Shown here: in pieces, positions 17,929 to 25,542 of the stretch
Position numbering within the stretch: position 1 is the first letter of the stretch
Layout: every line of letters begins with the position of its first letter
NCBI GenBank assembly: GCA_937873665.1
Contig: CALMYW010000394.1
Location: 310,001 to 374,000 of the forward strand
DNA from: an uncultured Sphingorhabdus sp.
GTDB lineage: Bacteria; Pseudomonadota; Alphaproteobacteria; Sphingomonadales; Sphingomonadaceae
DNA length: 64,000 nucleotides
Direction: 5' to 3'
Position numbers and translations under genes: made by a program
The notes under the pieces: model-generated
Database searches by the model: none
Told to the model about the DNA's origin: nothing
What the model saw: the letters and a program-made list of their open reading frames with translations, nothing else

Positions 17929-19187
17929 TGAACGCACCATTTAAAAGTGTCTCGGCCGGTGCCAGAGATCCGTTCACTGCCTATGTTTGCGATGACCTGA
18001 CTCTCGATGTTGTCCGCACTGTTTGCGACGACATGGGGTGGCCGCAGGAAAAGGCCTTCAAGGGCGGCTTGCGCAACGCCGTTCAATCGCTGTCGGTATC
18101 AGCCAGCCCACAAATTCTGCTGGTTGACCTGTCGGAATCGGGCGACCCGATTTCGGACATCAATGGACTGGCCGAAGTTTGCGAACCCGGAACCGTCGTT
18201 ATCGCGATGGGTCAGGTCAATGATGTTCGGTTGTACCGCGATCTCATGCTTTCAGGCCTGCAGGACTATCTGCTTAAGCCAGTCAGTCCCGATGCGCTTC
18301 GCGATGCCGTGACACATGCCCAGATGATCCTCAACGCGCCAAAGCACGACGACGGAGCCAAGGAACATCCGCACCTGTCGACCGCAGTTATCGGTACGCG
18401 CGGCGGCGTAGGGGCATCGACCATCGCAACTTCGATTGCCTGGTTGCTGTCTGAACGCATGGGCCACCTGACGGGCCTTCTCGATCTCGACGTCCACTTC
18501 GGAACCGGCGCTCTGGCGTTGGATCTGGAGCCGGGCCGCGGGTTGACCGACGCAATCGACAATCCGAGCCGCATCGACGGGCTTTTCATCGAGCGCGCAA
18601 CAATCAAGGCCAATGACAAGCTTTCCATCCTGTCAGCTGAAGCTGCGATCAGCAGCCCCATCATGACAGACGGATCGGCCTTCTTCCAGTTGCAGGAAGA
18701 ATTCCGGGCAGCGTTCGAGAACACGGTCATCGATCTGCCACGCAACATGTTGATCGCTTACCCGCATCTTTTGCACGATGTGAATGTGGCAGTGATTGTC
18801 TGCGAACTGACACTGGCTTCGGCGCGTGATGCCATTCGCCTGCTTGCATGGCTGCGCGCAAATGCACCGTCTTGCCAGACGATCGTTGTTGCCAACAAAG
18901 CCCAAGCCGGCGGCATCGAGATTTCACGCAAGGATTTTGAAAGCTCGATTGAGCGCAAGATTGATCTCGTAATCCCGCTGGACTCAAAAGCAACGGCGCA
19001 GGCCGCCAAACTCGGCAAACCGCTGGTCGACTCTGTCCGTTCGAGCAAGGTGGCCTCGGGCATTGTGGCTTTGACTGATATGATCAAGTCAACCGGCGTT
19101 CCCGAAGAAGAGGCAACCGAAACCAAAGCCGCATCGTCGAAAAAATCGATGATGGCCGGTTTCAAATCGCTGTTGGCAAAAAAATAA
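17928..19187 (+). CDS. cpaE: Pilus assembly protein CpaE (TadZ family)
   Basis: CpaE/TadZ positions the pilus machine at a cell site. The 419-residue protein has an atypical receiver-like domain in the first 130 residues (ending LQDYLLKPVSPDALRDAV) and a MinD/ParA-type ATPase domain with the deviant P-loop VIGTRGGVGASTIATSIAWL and GLLDLDVHFGTGALALDLEP. The signature lysine of the deviant Walker A (KGGVGK) is replaced by Arg and Ala, a known feature of this family. It is followed directly by tadB; the expected cpaF is absent. Confidence 0.93.
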   Translation: MNAPFKSVSAGARDPFTAYVCDDLTLDVVRTVCDDMGWPQEKAFKGGLRNAVQSLSVSASPQILLVDLSESGDPISDINGLAEVCEPGTVVIAMGQVNDVRLYRDLMLSGLQDYLLKPVSPDALRDAVTHAQMILNAPKHDDGAKEHPHLSTAVIGTRGGVGASTIATSIAWLLSERMGHLTGLLDLDVHFGTGALALDLEPGRGLTDAIDNPSRIDGLFIERATIKANDKLSILSAEAAISSPIMTDGSAFFQLQEEFRAAFENTVIDLPRNMLIAYPHLLHDVNVAVIVCELTLASARDAIRLLAWLRANAPSCQTIVVANKAQAGGIEISRKDFESSIERKIDLVIPLDSKATAQAAKLGKPLVDSVRSSKVASGIVALTDMIKSTGVPEEEATETKAASSKKSMMAGFKSLLAKK

Positions 19188-19248
19188 CACTCGAATGCCA
19201 CACTGGCGTTCCGACAAGGAACTCCAAATGAGGCAGAGGCGGTAAAAG

Positions 19249-20211
19249 ATGAACAATCTGGTTCTCATTTTTGGTTTGGTGGCCTCGCTCATCCTTTTGG
19301 GATTTGCCTTTGCAGGACCTGCAACGGGGAAAGCAGCCAGTCGACGGCTAAGTGCGGTGAAAATCCGCCATTCGGACTCGGTTGACGCCAAGCTTGAGCA
19401 ACAAATGCGCAAGGCAGTGGCCGCGCGCCGACCGATCATGTTCACCGAAGGCACGAAAATGAGCGTGACCGATCGCCTGCGCCTGCGCCTTCAACAGACG
19501 GGCAAAAAATGGGGGCTCAACCAGTATCTCTACGTCAGTGGCGGGATTTTTGTCGCCATGTTCGGAATTTTGACGATTCGGGGAGCGCCGATGTTGCTCG
19601 CTCTTGGCGGAGCGACTTTTCTCGCCCTGGCCGTGCCGCACTTTTCCGTCAATTACCTGATCCGCAAACGCATAAATGATTTCACGGCAAAATTTCCGGA
19701 AGCGATCGAATTGCTCGTTCGCGGTTTGAAATCAGGACTTCCGGTTGGTGAAACGCTCGGCGTCGTTGCCCGCGAAATCCCGGGTCCCGTTGGCGAAGAA
19801 TTCAAGATCGTTACAGAAAAGATCAAGATCGGCAAAACCATGGAGGATGCACTGCAGGATACAGCAGAGCGCCTTGGCACACCTGAATTCCAGTTCTTCG
19901 TAATCACTCTTGCCATTCAGCGCGAAACCGGCGGCAATCTTGCGGAAACGCTGTCAAACCTCGCCGATGTGTTGCGCAAACGCGCGCAGATGAAGCTGAA
20001 GATTCGCGCCATGTCATCCGAATCCAAAGCGTCGGCCTATATCGTCGGCTCGCTGCCTTTCATCGTCTTCGCGCTCGTCTGGTCGGTAAACCCGGAATAT
20101 CTGGGCGGCTTCTTTGTCGAACAACGCCTGATGATCGCCGGCATAGTCGGACTGGTCTGGATGAGCATTGGTGTTGGTATCATGGCCAAAATGGTCAGCT
20201 TTGAAATCTAA
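19249..20211 (+). CDS. tadB: Tad pilus inner-membrane platform protein TadB
   Basis: A 320-residue T2SSF-domain protein of the inner-membrane platform. It has an N-terminal membrane helix, two further spans near residues 100-140, the conserved FPEAIELLVRGLKSGLPVGE and ETGGNLAETLSNLADVLRKR segments, and C-terminal spans (FIVFALVWSVNPEYLGGFF). It normally works on top of the CpaF ATPase, which is missing from this cluster. Confidence 0.92.
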   Translation: MNNLVLIFGLVASLILLGFAFAGPATGKAASRRLSAVKIRHSDSVDAKLEQQMRKAVAARRPIMFTEGTKMSVTDRLRLRLQQTGKKWGLNQYLYVSGGIFVAMFGILTIRGAPMLLALGGATFLALAVPHFSVNYLIRKRINDFTAKFPEAIELLVRGLKSGLPVGETLGVVAREIPGPVGEEFKIVTEKIKIGKTMEDALQDTAERLGTPEFQFFVITLAIQRETGGNLAETLSNLADVLRKRAQMKLKIRAMSSESKASAYIVGSLPFIVFALVWSVNPEYLGGFFVEQRLMIAGIVGLVWMSIGVGIMAKMVSFEI

Positions 20212-20229
20212 GGGACAGGACCGAGAAAG

Positions 20230-21231
20230 ATGAACAGCGCTCAACCTCCTGGACCCGAAATCATGGGTATCGACGTCATGTGGGTCGCCACATTGATGAC
20301 AGCGATTGCCAGTTTTGCGGTGATACTTGCCATCTATGCGGCTGTGACAGTTCGCGACCCGATGACCAAGCGCGTCAAGGCGTTGAACGAACGTCGCGAG
20401 CAGTTAAAGGCTGGAATTTCGGCATCGACCGCAAAGAAGCGTGCCAAGCTGGTGCGCAACACCGAAACGACCGACAAAATGCGCCAGTTGCTGTCGTCGC
20501 TCAAGGTGTTGCAAGATGATCAGATCAAGGTCGCGCAGCAAAAACTGGCGCAAGCCGGCATCCGCCGCAAGGAACTTGCGGTTGCAGTGATCTTCAGTCG
20601 GCTTGTCGGGCCGATCCTCCTCGGCGGCGGAGCCTTGTTCTGGATTTACGGCATGGGTGGCCTGGCCGATTGGACACCATTCAAGCGTTTTGCGGTGTTC
20701 GCTGCCATGGCAATTTTGGGCTACAAGGCAGCAGACATCTATCTCGGCAACCTGATCCAGAAACGAACCGATGCGATCCGCAAGGGCCTGCCCGATGCGC
20801 TCGACTTGCTTGTCATCTGCGCCGAAGCCGGTCTGACGGTCGACTCTGCCTTCAATCGCGTAGCAAAGGAACTTGGCCGCGGCTTTCCCGAACTGGGTGA
20901 CGAGTTCGCCCTCACGGCAATCGAGCTCGGCTTCCTGACTGAGCGTCGCATGGCATTCGAAAACCTAGCTTATCGTGTCGATCTGGACTCGGTGAAGGGC
21001 GTGGTCACGACCATGATCCAGACTGAGAAATATGGTACGCCGCTCGCTTCGGCTCTGCGTGTGCTTTCGGCTGAATTCCGTAACGAACGCATGATGCGTG
21101 CCGAAGAAAAGGCTGCCCGCCTTCCCGCGATCATGACGGTGCCGCTGATCCTTTTCATTCTGCCGACACTGTTCATCGTGATCCTTGGACCGGCAGCCTG
21201 CTCGATCGGCGATGCCTTTGCCAAGAAATAG
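20230..21231 (+). CDS. tadC: Tad pilus inner-membrane platform protein TadC
   Basis: The second T2SSF platform protein, 333 residues, paralogous to TadB, with N-terminal span (ATLMTAIASFAVILAIYAAV), the conserved GLPDALDLLVICAEAGLTVD and a C-terminal hydrophobic segment (MTVPLILFILPTLFIVILGP). It follows tadB by 18 bases and is closed by a strong terminator, so the cluster ends here without tadD, tadE or tadG. Confidence 0.92.
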   Translation: MNSAQPPGPEIMGIDVMWVATLMTAIASFAVILAIYAAVTVRDPMTKRVKALNERREQLKAGISASTAKKRAKLVRNTETTDKMRQLLSSLKVLQDDQIKVAQQKLAQAGIRRKELAVAVIFSRLVGPILLGGGALFWIYGMGGLADWTPFKRFAVFAAMAILGYKAADIYLGNLIQKRTDAIRKGLPDALDLLVICAEAGLTVDSAFNRVAKELGRGFPELGDEFALTAIELGFLTERRMAFENLAYRVDLDSVKGVVTTMIQTEKYGTPLASALRVLSAEFRNERMMRAEEKAARLPAIMTVPLILFILPTLFIVILGPAACSIGDAFAKK

Positions 21232-21252
21232 GCTGATCGGAACTCAAACAGA

Positions 21253-21281
21253 AAAGGCGGGATCTTCCTCCCGCCTTTTTT
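21253..21281 (+). terminator. Rho-independent terminator of the tad/cpa operon
   Basis: A perfect 10-bp stem (AAAGGCGGGA, loop TCTTCC, TCCCGCCTTT) is followed by a T run. It lies between the convergent tadC and fahA genes and its A-rich left flank lets it work in both directions. Confidence 0.92.
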
Positions 21282-21284
21282 GAT

Positions 21285-22292
21285 TCAATATGCGACGACG
21301 GTCTGTTCGATCACCCCGAAAATCGGATGGTGTTTCTCATCTTCCATCCAGATGCGGACGGTATCGCCTGCTTTCATGAAAGGTGTGACGGGTTTTCCAC
21401 CCTGGATCGTTTCAATCGTCCGCACCTCAGCCAGACAGCTATAACCGAGACCGCCTTCGCCAATGGGCTTGCCCGGGCCACCATCTGCGTCGCGGTTCGA
21501 TACCGTACCCGAGCCAATGATCGTTCCCGCTGACAGGTTCCGCGTCTTTGCCGCATGGGCAATGAGCTGTCCAAAATCGAATGTCATGTCGACGCCGGCA
21601 TCGGCGCGGCCCAAGGGCTGACCATTGAGGTCGACGCACAACGCACCATGCAGCTTTCCGCCGTCCCAGCGATTGCCCAGAGCTTCAGGCGTTACGAATA
21701 CGGGTGAAAAGGCGCTGGCCGGTTTTGACTGGAAAAAGCCGAAGCCCTTGGCAAGCTCGTCTGGAATGAGGCCGCGCAGCGACACATCGTTGGTGAGACC
21801 CACAAGGCGGATATAGTCCCTCGCCTCACCCGCGCTCACGCCCATCGGCACGTCGCCGGTTACGACCACAACTTCCGCTTCCATGTCGCAGCCCCAGGCG
21901 ACGTCGCCAAGCGGTATATCGTCGCGCGGCCCCAGGAAACCGTCCGATCCGCCCTGGTACATCAGCGGATCGTGCCAGAAACTTTCCGGCATTTCCGCAC
22001 CACGCGCCTGGCGAACCAAAGCGACATGATTCACATAAGCCGAACCATCGGCCCATTGATAGGCCCTCGGCAAGGGTGACGCTGCATCATGTTCATGAAA
22101 GCGCTCTTTGGGGATTACGTCATGCTCAAGATCGGTTGCCAGCGCCTCCAGCTTGGGCGCAATACGTTCCCAATTATCGAGCGCGGCCTGCATTGTCGGG
22201 CAGATATGGCTGGCATCGGCATACCAGGCGAGGTCATTTGACACGACCACAAGTTTTCCGTCGCGACCAGATTTCAGTGAGGCTAGTTTCAT
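21285..22292 (-). CDS. Fumarylacetoacetate hydrolase (short bacterial type)
   Basis: The 335-residue protein is a fumarylacetoacetase-family enzyme, which splits fumarylacetoacetate to fumarate and acetoacetate. The family metal-binding acid is in WGCDMEAEVVVVTGDVPMG; other conserved parts are GLTNDVSLRGLIPDEL, FQSKPASAFSPVFVTPEALG and IIGSGTVSNRD. Length and sequence fit the short FahA of proteobacterial tyrosine degradation, and hppD and maiA are close by, which supports that role. Other FAH-family activities (hydratase, decarboxylase) cannot be excluded by sequence alone. Confidence 0.85.
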   Translation of the reverse strand: MKLASLKSGRDGKLVVVSNDLAWYADASHICPTMQAALDNWERIAPKLEALATDLEHDVIPKERFHEHDAASPLPRAYQWADGSAYVNHVALVRQARGAEMPESFWHDPLMYQGGSDGFLGPRDDIPLGDVAWGCDMEAEVVVVTGDVPMGVSAGEARDYIRLVGLTNDVSLRGLIPDELAKGFGFFQSKPASAFSPVFVTPEALGNRWDGGKLHGALCVDLNGQPLGRADAGVDMTFDFGQLIAHAAKTRNLSAGTIIGSGTVSNRDADGGPGKPIGEGGLGYSCLAEVRTIETIQGGKPVTPFMKAGDTVRIWMEDEKHHPIFGVIEQTVVAY

Positions 22293-22390
22293 AAAGGCAT
22301 CCTGTTTTGGTGTTTCATCATGACTGGATTACGGGCTTGCGGCAATCGCAATATCCTGCCTAGACTATCGAAGTTGGGGAGACAGTGGCT

Positions 22391-23317
22391 ATGCAATGGA
22401 AAACGCTCGCCGCCGCACTTCTTGTTGCAACCGCAATAGCTGGTCCTTCGACCAGTCAGGTCGGCTTCAACAACCGCGAGGCGGCGGAAAATGGCTGGTC
22501 GATGGAGCAGAACCGCAGTGCGGCCTGGCACTATGTGCAGCATCGCCGTCTGTCCTCCGCGCTTGCGACGTTGCAACCCCAGCGGCAGGGCATCATCGAC
22601 GCCTATGTGGTTTCGATCGGGCTCGATTCCGATCCGGTATTCGGGCGCGAGGCTGGTGAAGCGCAGAAGGTGCTGACGCGCCGCTATGGAGCGACCGGTC
22701 GATCGATATTCCTTGCCGCCGGTGCGGGGAAAGAAACTGTCGGTACCCCGCAAGGATCGCCGCCCAATCTGGCCACTGCTCTGGCGGCGGTTGCCGCAAA
22801 AATGAATGTGAAGGAAGACGTCCTCGTCCTCTTTGCGACCACCCATGGCGACCCCAAATTGGGGCTGGTTTATCGTGACGGGAATAACGCGATCGGAATG
22901 ATTGCGCCCAAACGGCTGGCAGCAATGCTGGATGATCTCGGTATCCAGCGCCGCCTCATCATCCTTTCCGCCTGCTTTTCCGGCGTTTTCGTACCTGTAC
23001 TCAACGGCGATCAGTCGGTTATTGTCACAGCCGCCTCCTCTCAAAGGACTTCGTTCGGCTGCAATCCGGGCAATGACTGGACCTTCTTTGGCGATGCCTT
23101 TGTCAACACTGCGCTGCGCAAGCCGCAGAGCCTTGAAAAGGCCAATGACGAGGCGCGGTCGTTGATAACCCTGTGGGAGGCCGGACGCGGGCTTGTCCCC
23201 TCGGACCCGCAGCTTTTCATCGGTGACAAGGCGCGGATCTGGCTCGATGCGCTTGAAGCGCGCATGCCCAAAACCGAGACGCCCAAGGTCGGGCGCGCCG
23301 CCAACATCACAACCTGA
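22391..23317 (+). CDS. C13 (legumain-like) cysteine peptidase, exported
   Basis: The 308-residue product has a signal peptide (LAAALLVATAIAGPSTSQ) and the clan CD catalytic dyad: His152 in FATTHGDPKLG and Cys195 in IILSACFSGVFVP. The following TAASSQRTSFGC segment is typical of C13 peptidases. Legumain/GPI-transamidase relatives cleave after Asn or Asp; the bacterial substrate is unknown. The ATG at 22391 is placed well after GGGGAGA; a GTG six bases earlier is less well spaced. It is a single plus-strand gene inside an otherwise minus-strand tyrosine catabolic region. Confidence 0.85.
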   Translation: MQWKTLAAALLVATAIAGPSTSQVGFNNREAAENGWSMEQNRSAAWHYVQHRRLSSALATLQPQRQGIIDAYVVSIGLDSDPVFGREAGEAQKVLTRRYGATGRSIFLAAGAGKETVGTPQGSPPNLATALAAVAAKMNVKEDVLVLFATTHGDPKLGLVYRDGNNAIGMIAPKRLAAMLDDLGIQRRLIILSACFSGVFVPVLNGDQSVIVTAASSQRTSFGCNPGNDWTFFGDAFVNTALRKPQSLEKANDEARSLITLWEAGRGLVPSDPQLFIGDKARIWLDALEARMPKTETPKVGRAANITT

Positions 23318-23325
23318 CCGCACTT

Positions 23326-23880
23326 TTATTCAGAAGCTTCGATCGGTTCCTTGTGCAGCCATTCGGCGTGGCGCGGGGCTGTCTTGGTCTTGCTCCAATC
23401 ATCGAGCATCATCGGCGCTACGCGCTTCAGCTCTGCATATTGTTCCTGAGTGCCGATATCGCAGGCCAGTTCGAGCCGGTGGCCATTGGGATCGAAGAAA
23501 TAGATTGAGCGGAAAATGCCGTGATAGGTCGGCCCGATCACATCGATACCCAGCGATTCGATATGCGCCTTCGCCGCTTTCAGCGTATCGAAGTCGGCAA
23601 CCTTGAACGCCAGATGCTGCACCCAGGCAGGCGTCTTTTCATCGCGCCCCATCTCCGGCTGGTTGGGCAGTTCGAAAAAGGCGAGGACGTTGCCGCCGCC
23701 GCACTCAAGGAAGATGTGCATATAGGGATCATATTCGCCGGTCGACGGCACATGATCTTCTGCAAAGGCCGTGGTGTAGGTGAAACCCAGCACGCGGGCA
23801 TACCACTCCACGGTCTCCTTCGCGTCCTTGCAGCGATAGGCGACGTGGTGAATGCGATCAGTCTTGAAGGGAACGGTCAT
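23326..23880 (-). CDS. VOC superfamily protein (glyoxalase/dioxygenase fold)
   Basis: The 184-residue protein is a vicinal-oxygen-chelate fold protein: two beta-alpha-beta-beta-beta modules with candidate metal ligands His in [10 protein letters not shown], His in VQHLAFKV and Glu in GHRLELACD. Such proteins include glyoxalases, extradiol dioxygenases and isomerases; none can be assigned. It overlaps hppD by four bases (ATGA), so it is translationally coupled to it and very probably acts on the same pathway. Confidence 0.82.
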   Translation of the reverse strand: MTVPFKTDRIHHVAYRCKDAKETVEWYARVLGFTYTTAFAEDHVPSTGEYDPYMHIFLECGGGNVLAFFELPNQPEMGRDEKTPAWVQHLAFKVADFDTLKAAKAHIESLGIDVIGPTYHGIFRSIYFFDPNGHRLELACDIGTQEQYAELKRVAPMMLDDWSKTKTAPRHAEWLHKEPIEASE

Positions 23881-24971
23881 TCTGCCACCTCCAATACACC
23901 GCGCTCGATCTGGTCGCGCTCGATGCTCTCGAACAATGCCTTGAAATTTCCTTCGCCGAAGCCTTCATCGCCGCGACGCTGGATGAATTCGAAGAAGACG
24001 GGGCCGATTTCGGGCTGTGCGAAGATTTGCAGCAGCAATCGCGGTGTGCCACCTTCGGTCGTCCCGTCTAGCAAGATGCCGCGTGATTTAAGCGCATCAA
24101 CCGGTTCGCCATGGCCGGGCAACCGCTGTTCGAGCATCGCATAATAAGTGTCAGGCGGCGGGGTCATGAAAGTCACGCCGAGTTTCTTGAGATTGTCCCA
24201 GCAGGCAACCAGATCGTCACAGATCAGCGCGATATGCTGGATACCTTCGCCATTATAGGCACGCAGATATTCTTCAATCTGCCCACCACCGGCCTTGCCC
24301 TCTTCATTGAGCGGGATGCGGATTTTGCCATCAGGCGCGGTCATCGCCTTTGAGGTCAGACCGGTATATTCGCCCTTGATGTCGAAATAGCGGATTTCGC
24401 GGAAGTTGAAGATCCGCTGATACCAGGCTGCCCAATGCGCCATGCGGCCACCATAGACATTGTGCGTCAGGTGATCGATCGACTTGAAACCTGCTCCGAC
24501 AGGGAAGTGCTCGACCCCCGGCAAAAAGACGAAGTCGATATCGTAAATCGACAACGCATCAGGATTTTCGAGCGTGGCATAGCGATCGACCAGATAGATG
24601 AACGCACCGCCGATCCCCTTGATTGCCGGTATGCGCAGTTCCATCACGCCGGTCTTGCTTTCGACCGGCTCCGCTCCGCGCTCGATCGCTTCCTTGTAAG
24701 CCTTGGCGGCATCCTTGACGCGGAAGGCCATGCCGCAGGCGCTGGGGCCATGTTCCGCAGCGAAATAAGCAGCGGGGCTGCGCGGTTCGTAATTGGCAAT
24801 CAGGTTGATTTCACCCTGCCGCCACAGGTGCACATCCTTTGAACGGTGCTGGGCGACGCGGGTGAAGCCCATGCTTTCGAAGACGGGTTCGAGGATGCCT
24901 TTTTCGGGCGCACAAAACTCGACAAATTCGAAGCCGTCGAGGCCGAGGGGGTTTTCAAACAGATCGGGCAT
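23877..24971 (-). CDS. hppD: 4-hydroxyphenylpyruvate dioxygenase
   Basis: HppD converts 4-hydroxyphenylpyruvate to homogentisate in tyrosine breakdown, using ferrous iron. The 364-residue protein has the two-module VOC fold and the three iron ligands in [23 protein letters not shown] and [20 protein letters not shown]. It heads a two-gene unit with the VOC protein. The 103-base upstream spacer contains two palindromes likely to be regulatory, and the MarR gene lies just beyond. Confidence 0.95.
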   Translation of the reverse strand: MPDLFENPLGLDGFEFVEFCAPEKGILEPVFESMGFTRVAQHRSKDVHLWRQGEINLIANYEPRSPAAYFAAEHGPSACGMAFRVKDAAKAYKEAIERGAEPVESKTGVMELRIPAIKGIGGAFIYLVDRYATLENPDALSIYDIDFVFLPGVEHFPVGAGFKSIDHLTHNVYGGRMAHWAAWYQRIFNFREIRYFDIKGEYTGLTSKAMTAPDGKIRIPLNEEGKAGGGQIEEYLRAYNGEGIQHIALICDDLVACWDNLKKLGVTFMTPPPDTYYAMLEQRLPGHGEPVDALKSRGILLDGTTEGGTPRLLLQIFAQPEIGPVFFEFIQRRGDEGFGEGNFKALFESIERDQIERGVLEVAE

Positions 24972-25002
24972 GGAAAATTCATCCAGAGACAGTTGACCTA
25001 TG

Positions 25003-25042
25003 TTCGGGGATCCCGAATCCTGCAGATAGTATCAATTGAAAC
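25003..25042. promoter_or_regulatory. Two palindromes in the hppD promoter region
   Basis: TTCGGG-GAT-CCCGAA (25003-25017) is a perfect inverted repeat, and GTATCAATTGAAAC (25029-25042) is an imperfect 7+7 palindrome (GTATCAA against GTTTCAA). The latter has the AT-rich, AATT-centred form of MarR-family operators, and a MarR gene ends 33 bases away. I infer an operator for hppD; binding is untested. Confidence 0.5.
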
Positions 25043-25074
25043 CAGTTTGCGCAAGCACGCATCCTGCCGCGCGG

Positions 25075-25533
25075 TCAATCCGCCTTGCGCTCCATCTCAC
25101 TCACCCGGGCGCGAAGTTTGGCGAGGAGCCCGGCAAGCTGCGTTGCCTCTTCATTGCCCAATATGCCCTCGATCTCTGTCTCCACCGAAAGCGCGAGCGG
25201 GACGATCTGGTCGTAGAGTTCCTTGCCCACCGCGGTCAGCGCAAGGTGGTGCGAGCGCCCGTCGGTCTCATTCGGCGCCCGCCCGATCAGCCCCCGTTCG
25301 TCCAACGCCTTGGAGGCGCGGTTGACCGTGACCTTGTCCATCTGCGTCGCCGCGACCAATTCGCGCTGGGTGGCACTGCCCTTTTCACCGAGCACCGCCA
25401 TCACCCGCCATTCGGGGATTTTGAGACCAAAGCGTCCCCGATAACTCCGCGCGATCAGATCACTGACCGCATTCGAAGTTATCGAAAGCTGGTAAGGCAG
25501 GAATTCGCCAAGGGTCAGTTTGCGTTGCGACAT
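25075..25533 (-). CDS. MarR-family transcriptional regulator
   Basis: A 152-residue winged-helix repressor: YRGRFGLKIPEWRVMAVLGE, the recognition region TQRELVAATQMDKVTVNRAS, and the wing GRAPNETDGRSHHLALTAVG. The DGR motif in the wing is a MarR hallmark. It lies between the TonB receptor (9 bases upstream) and hppD, so it is the likely regulator of the tyrosine genes, as HmgR/HpdR-type regulators are elsewhere. The ligand, perhaps homogentisate or hydroxyphenylpyruvate, is inferred. Confidence 0.88.
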   Translation of the reverse strand: MSQRKLTLGEFLPYQLSITSNAVSDLIARSYRGRFGLKIPEWRVMAVLGEKGSATQRELVAATQMDKVTVNRASKALDERGLIGRAPNETDGRSHHLALTAVGKELYDQIVPLALSVETEIEGILGNEEATQLAGLLAKLRARVSEMERKAD

Positions 25534-25542
25534 GACCCAACG

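Noticed and set aside
19188..19248. A frameshifted or remnant cpaF between cpaE and tadB.
   Set aside because: The gap is only 61 bases and holds just a ribosome site; no Walker A or other CpaF sequence can be seen.
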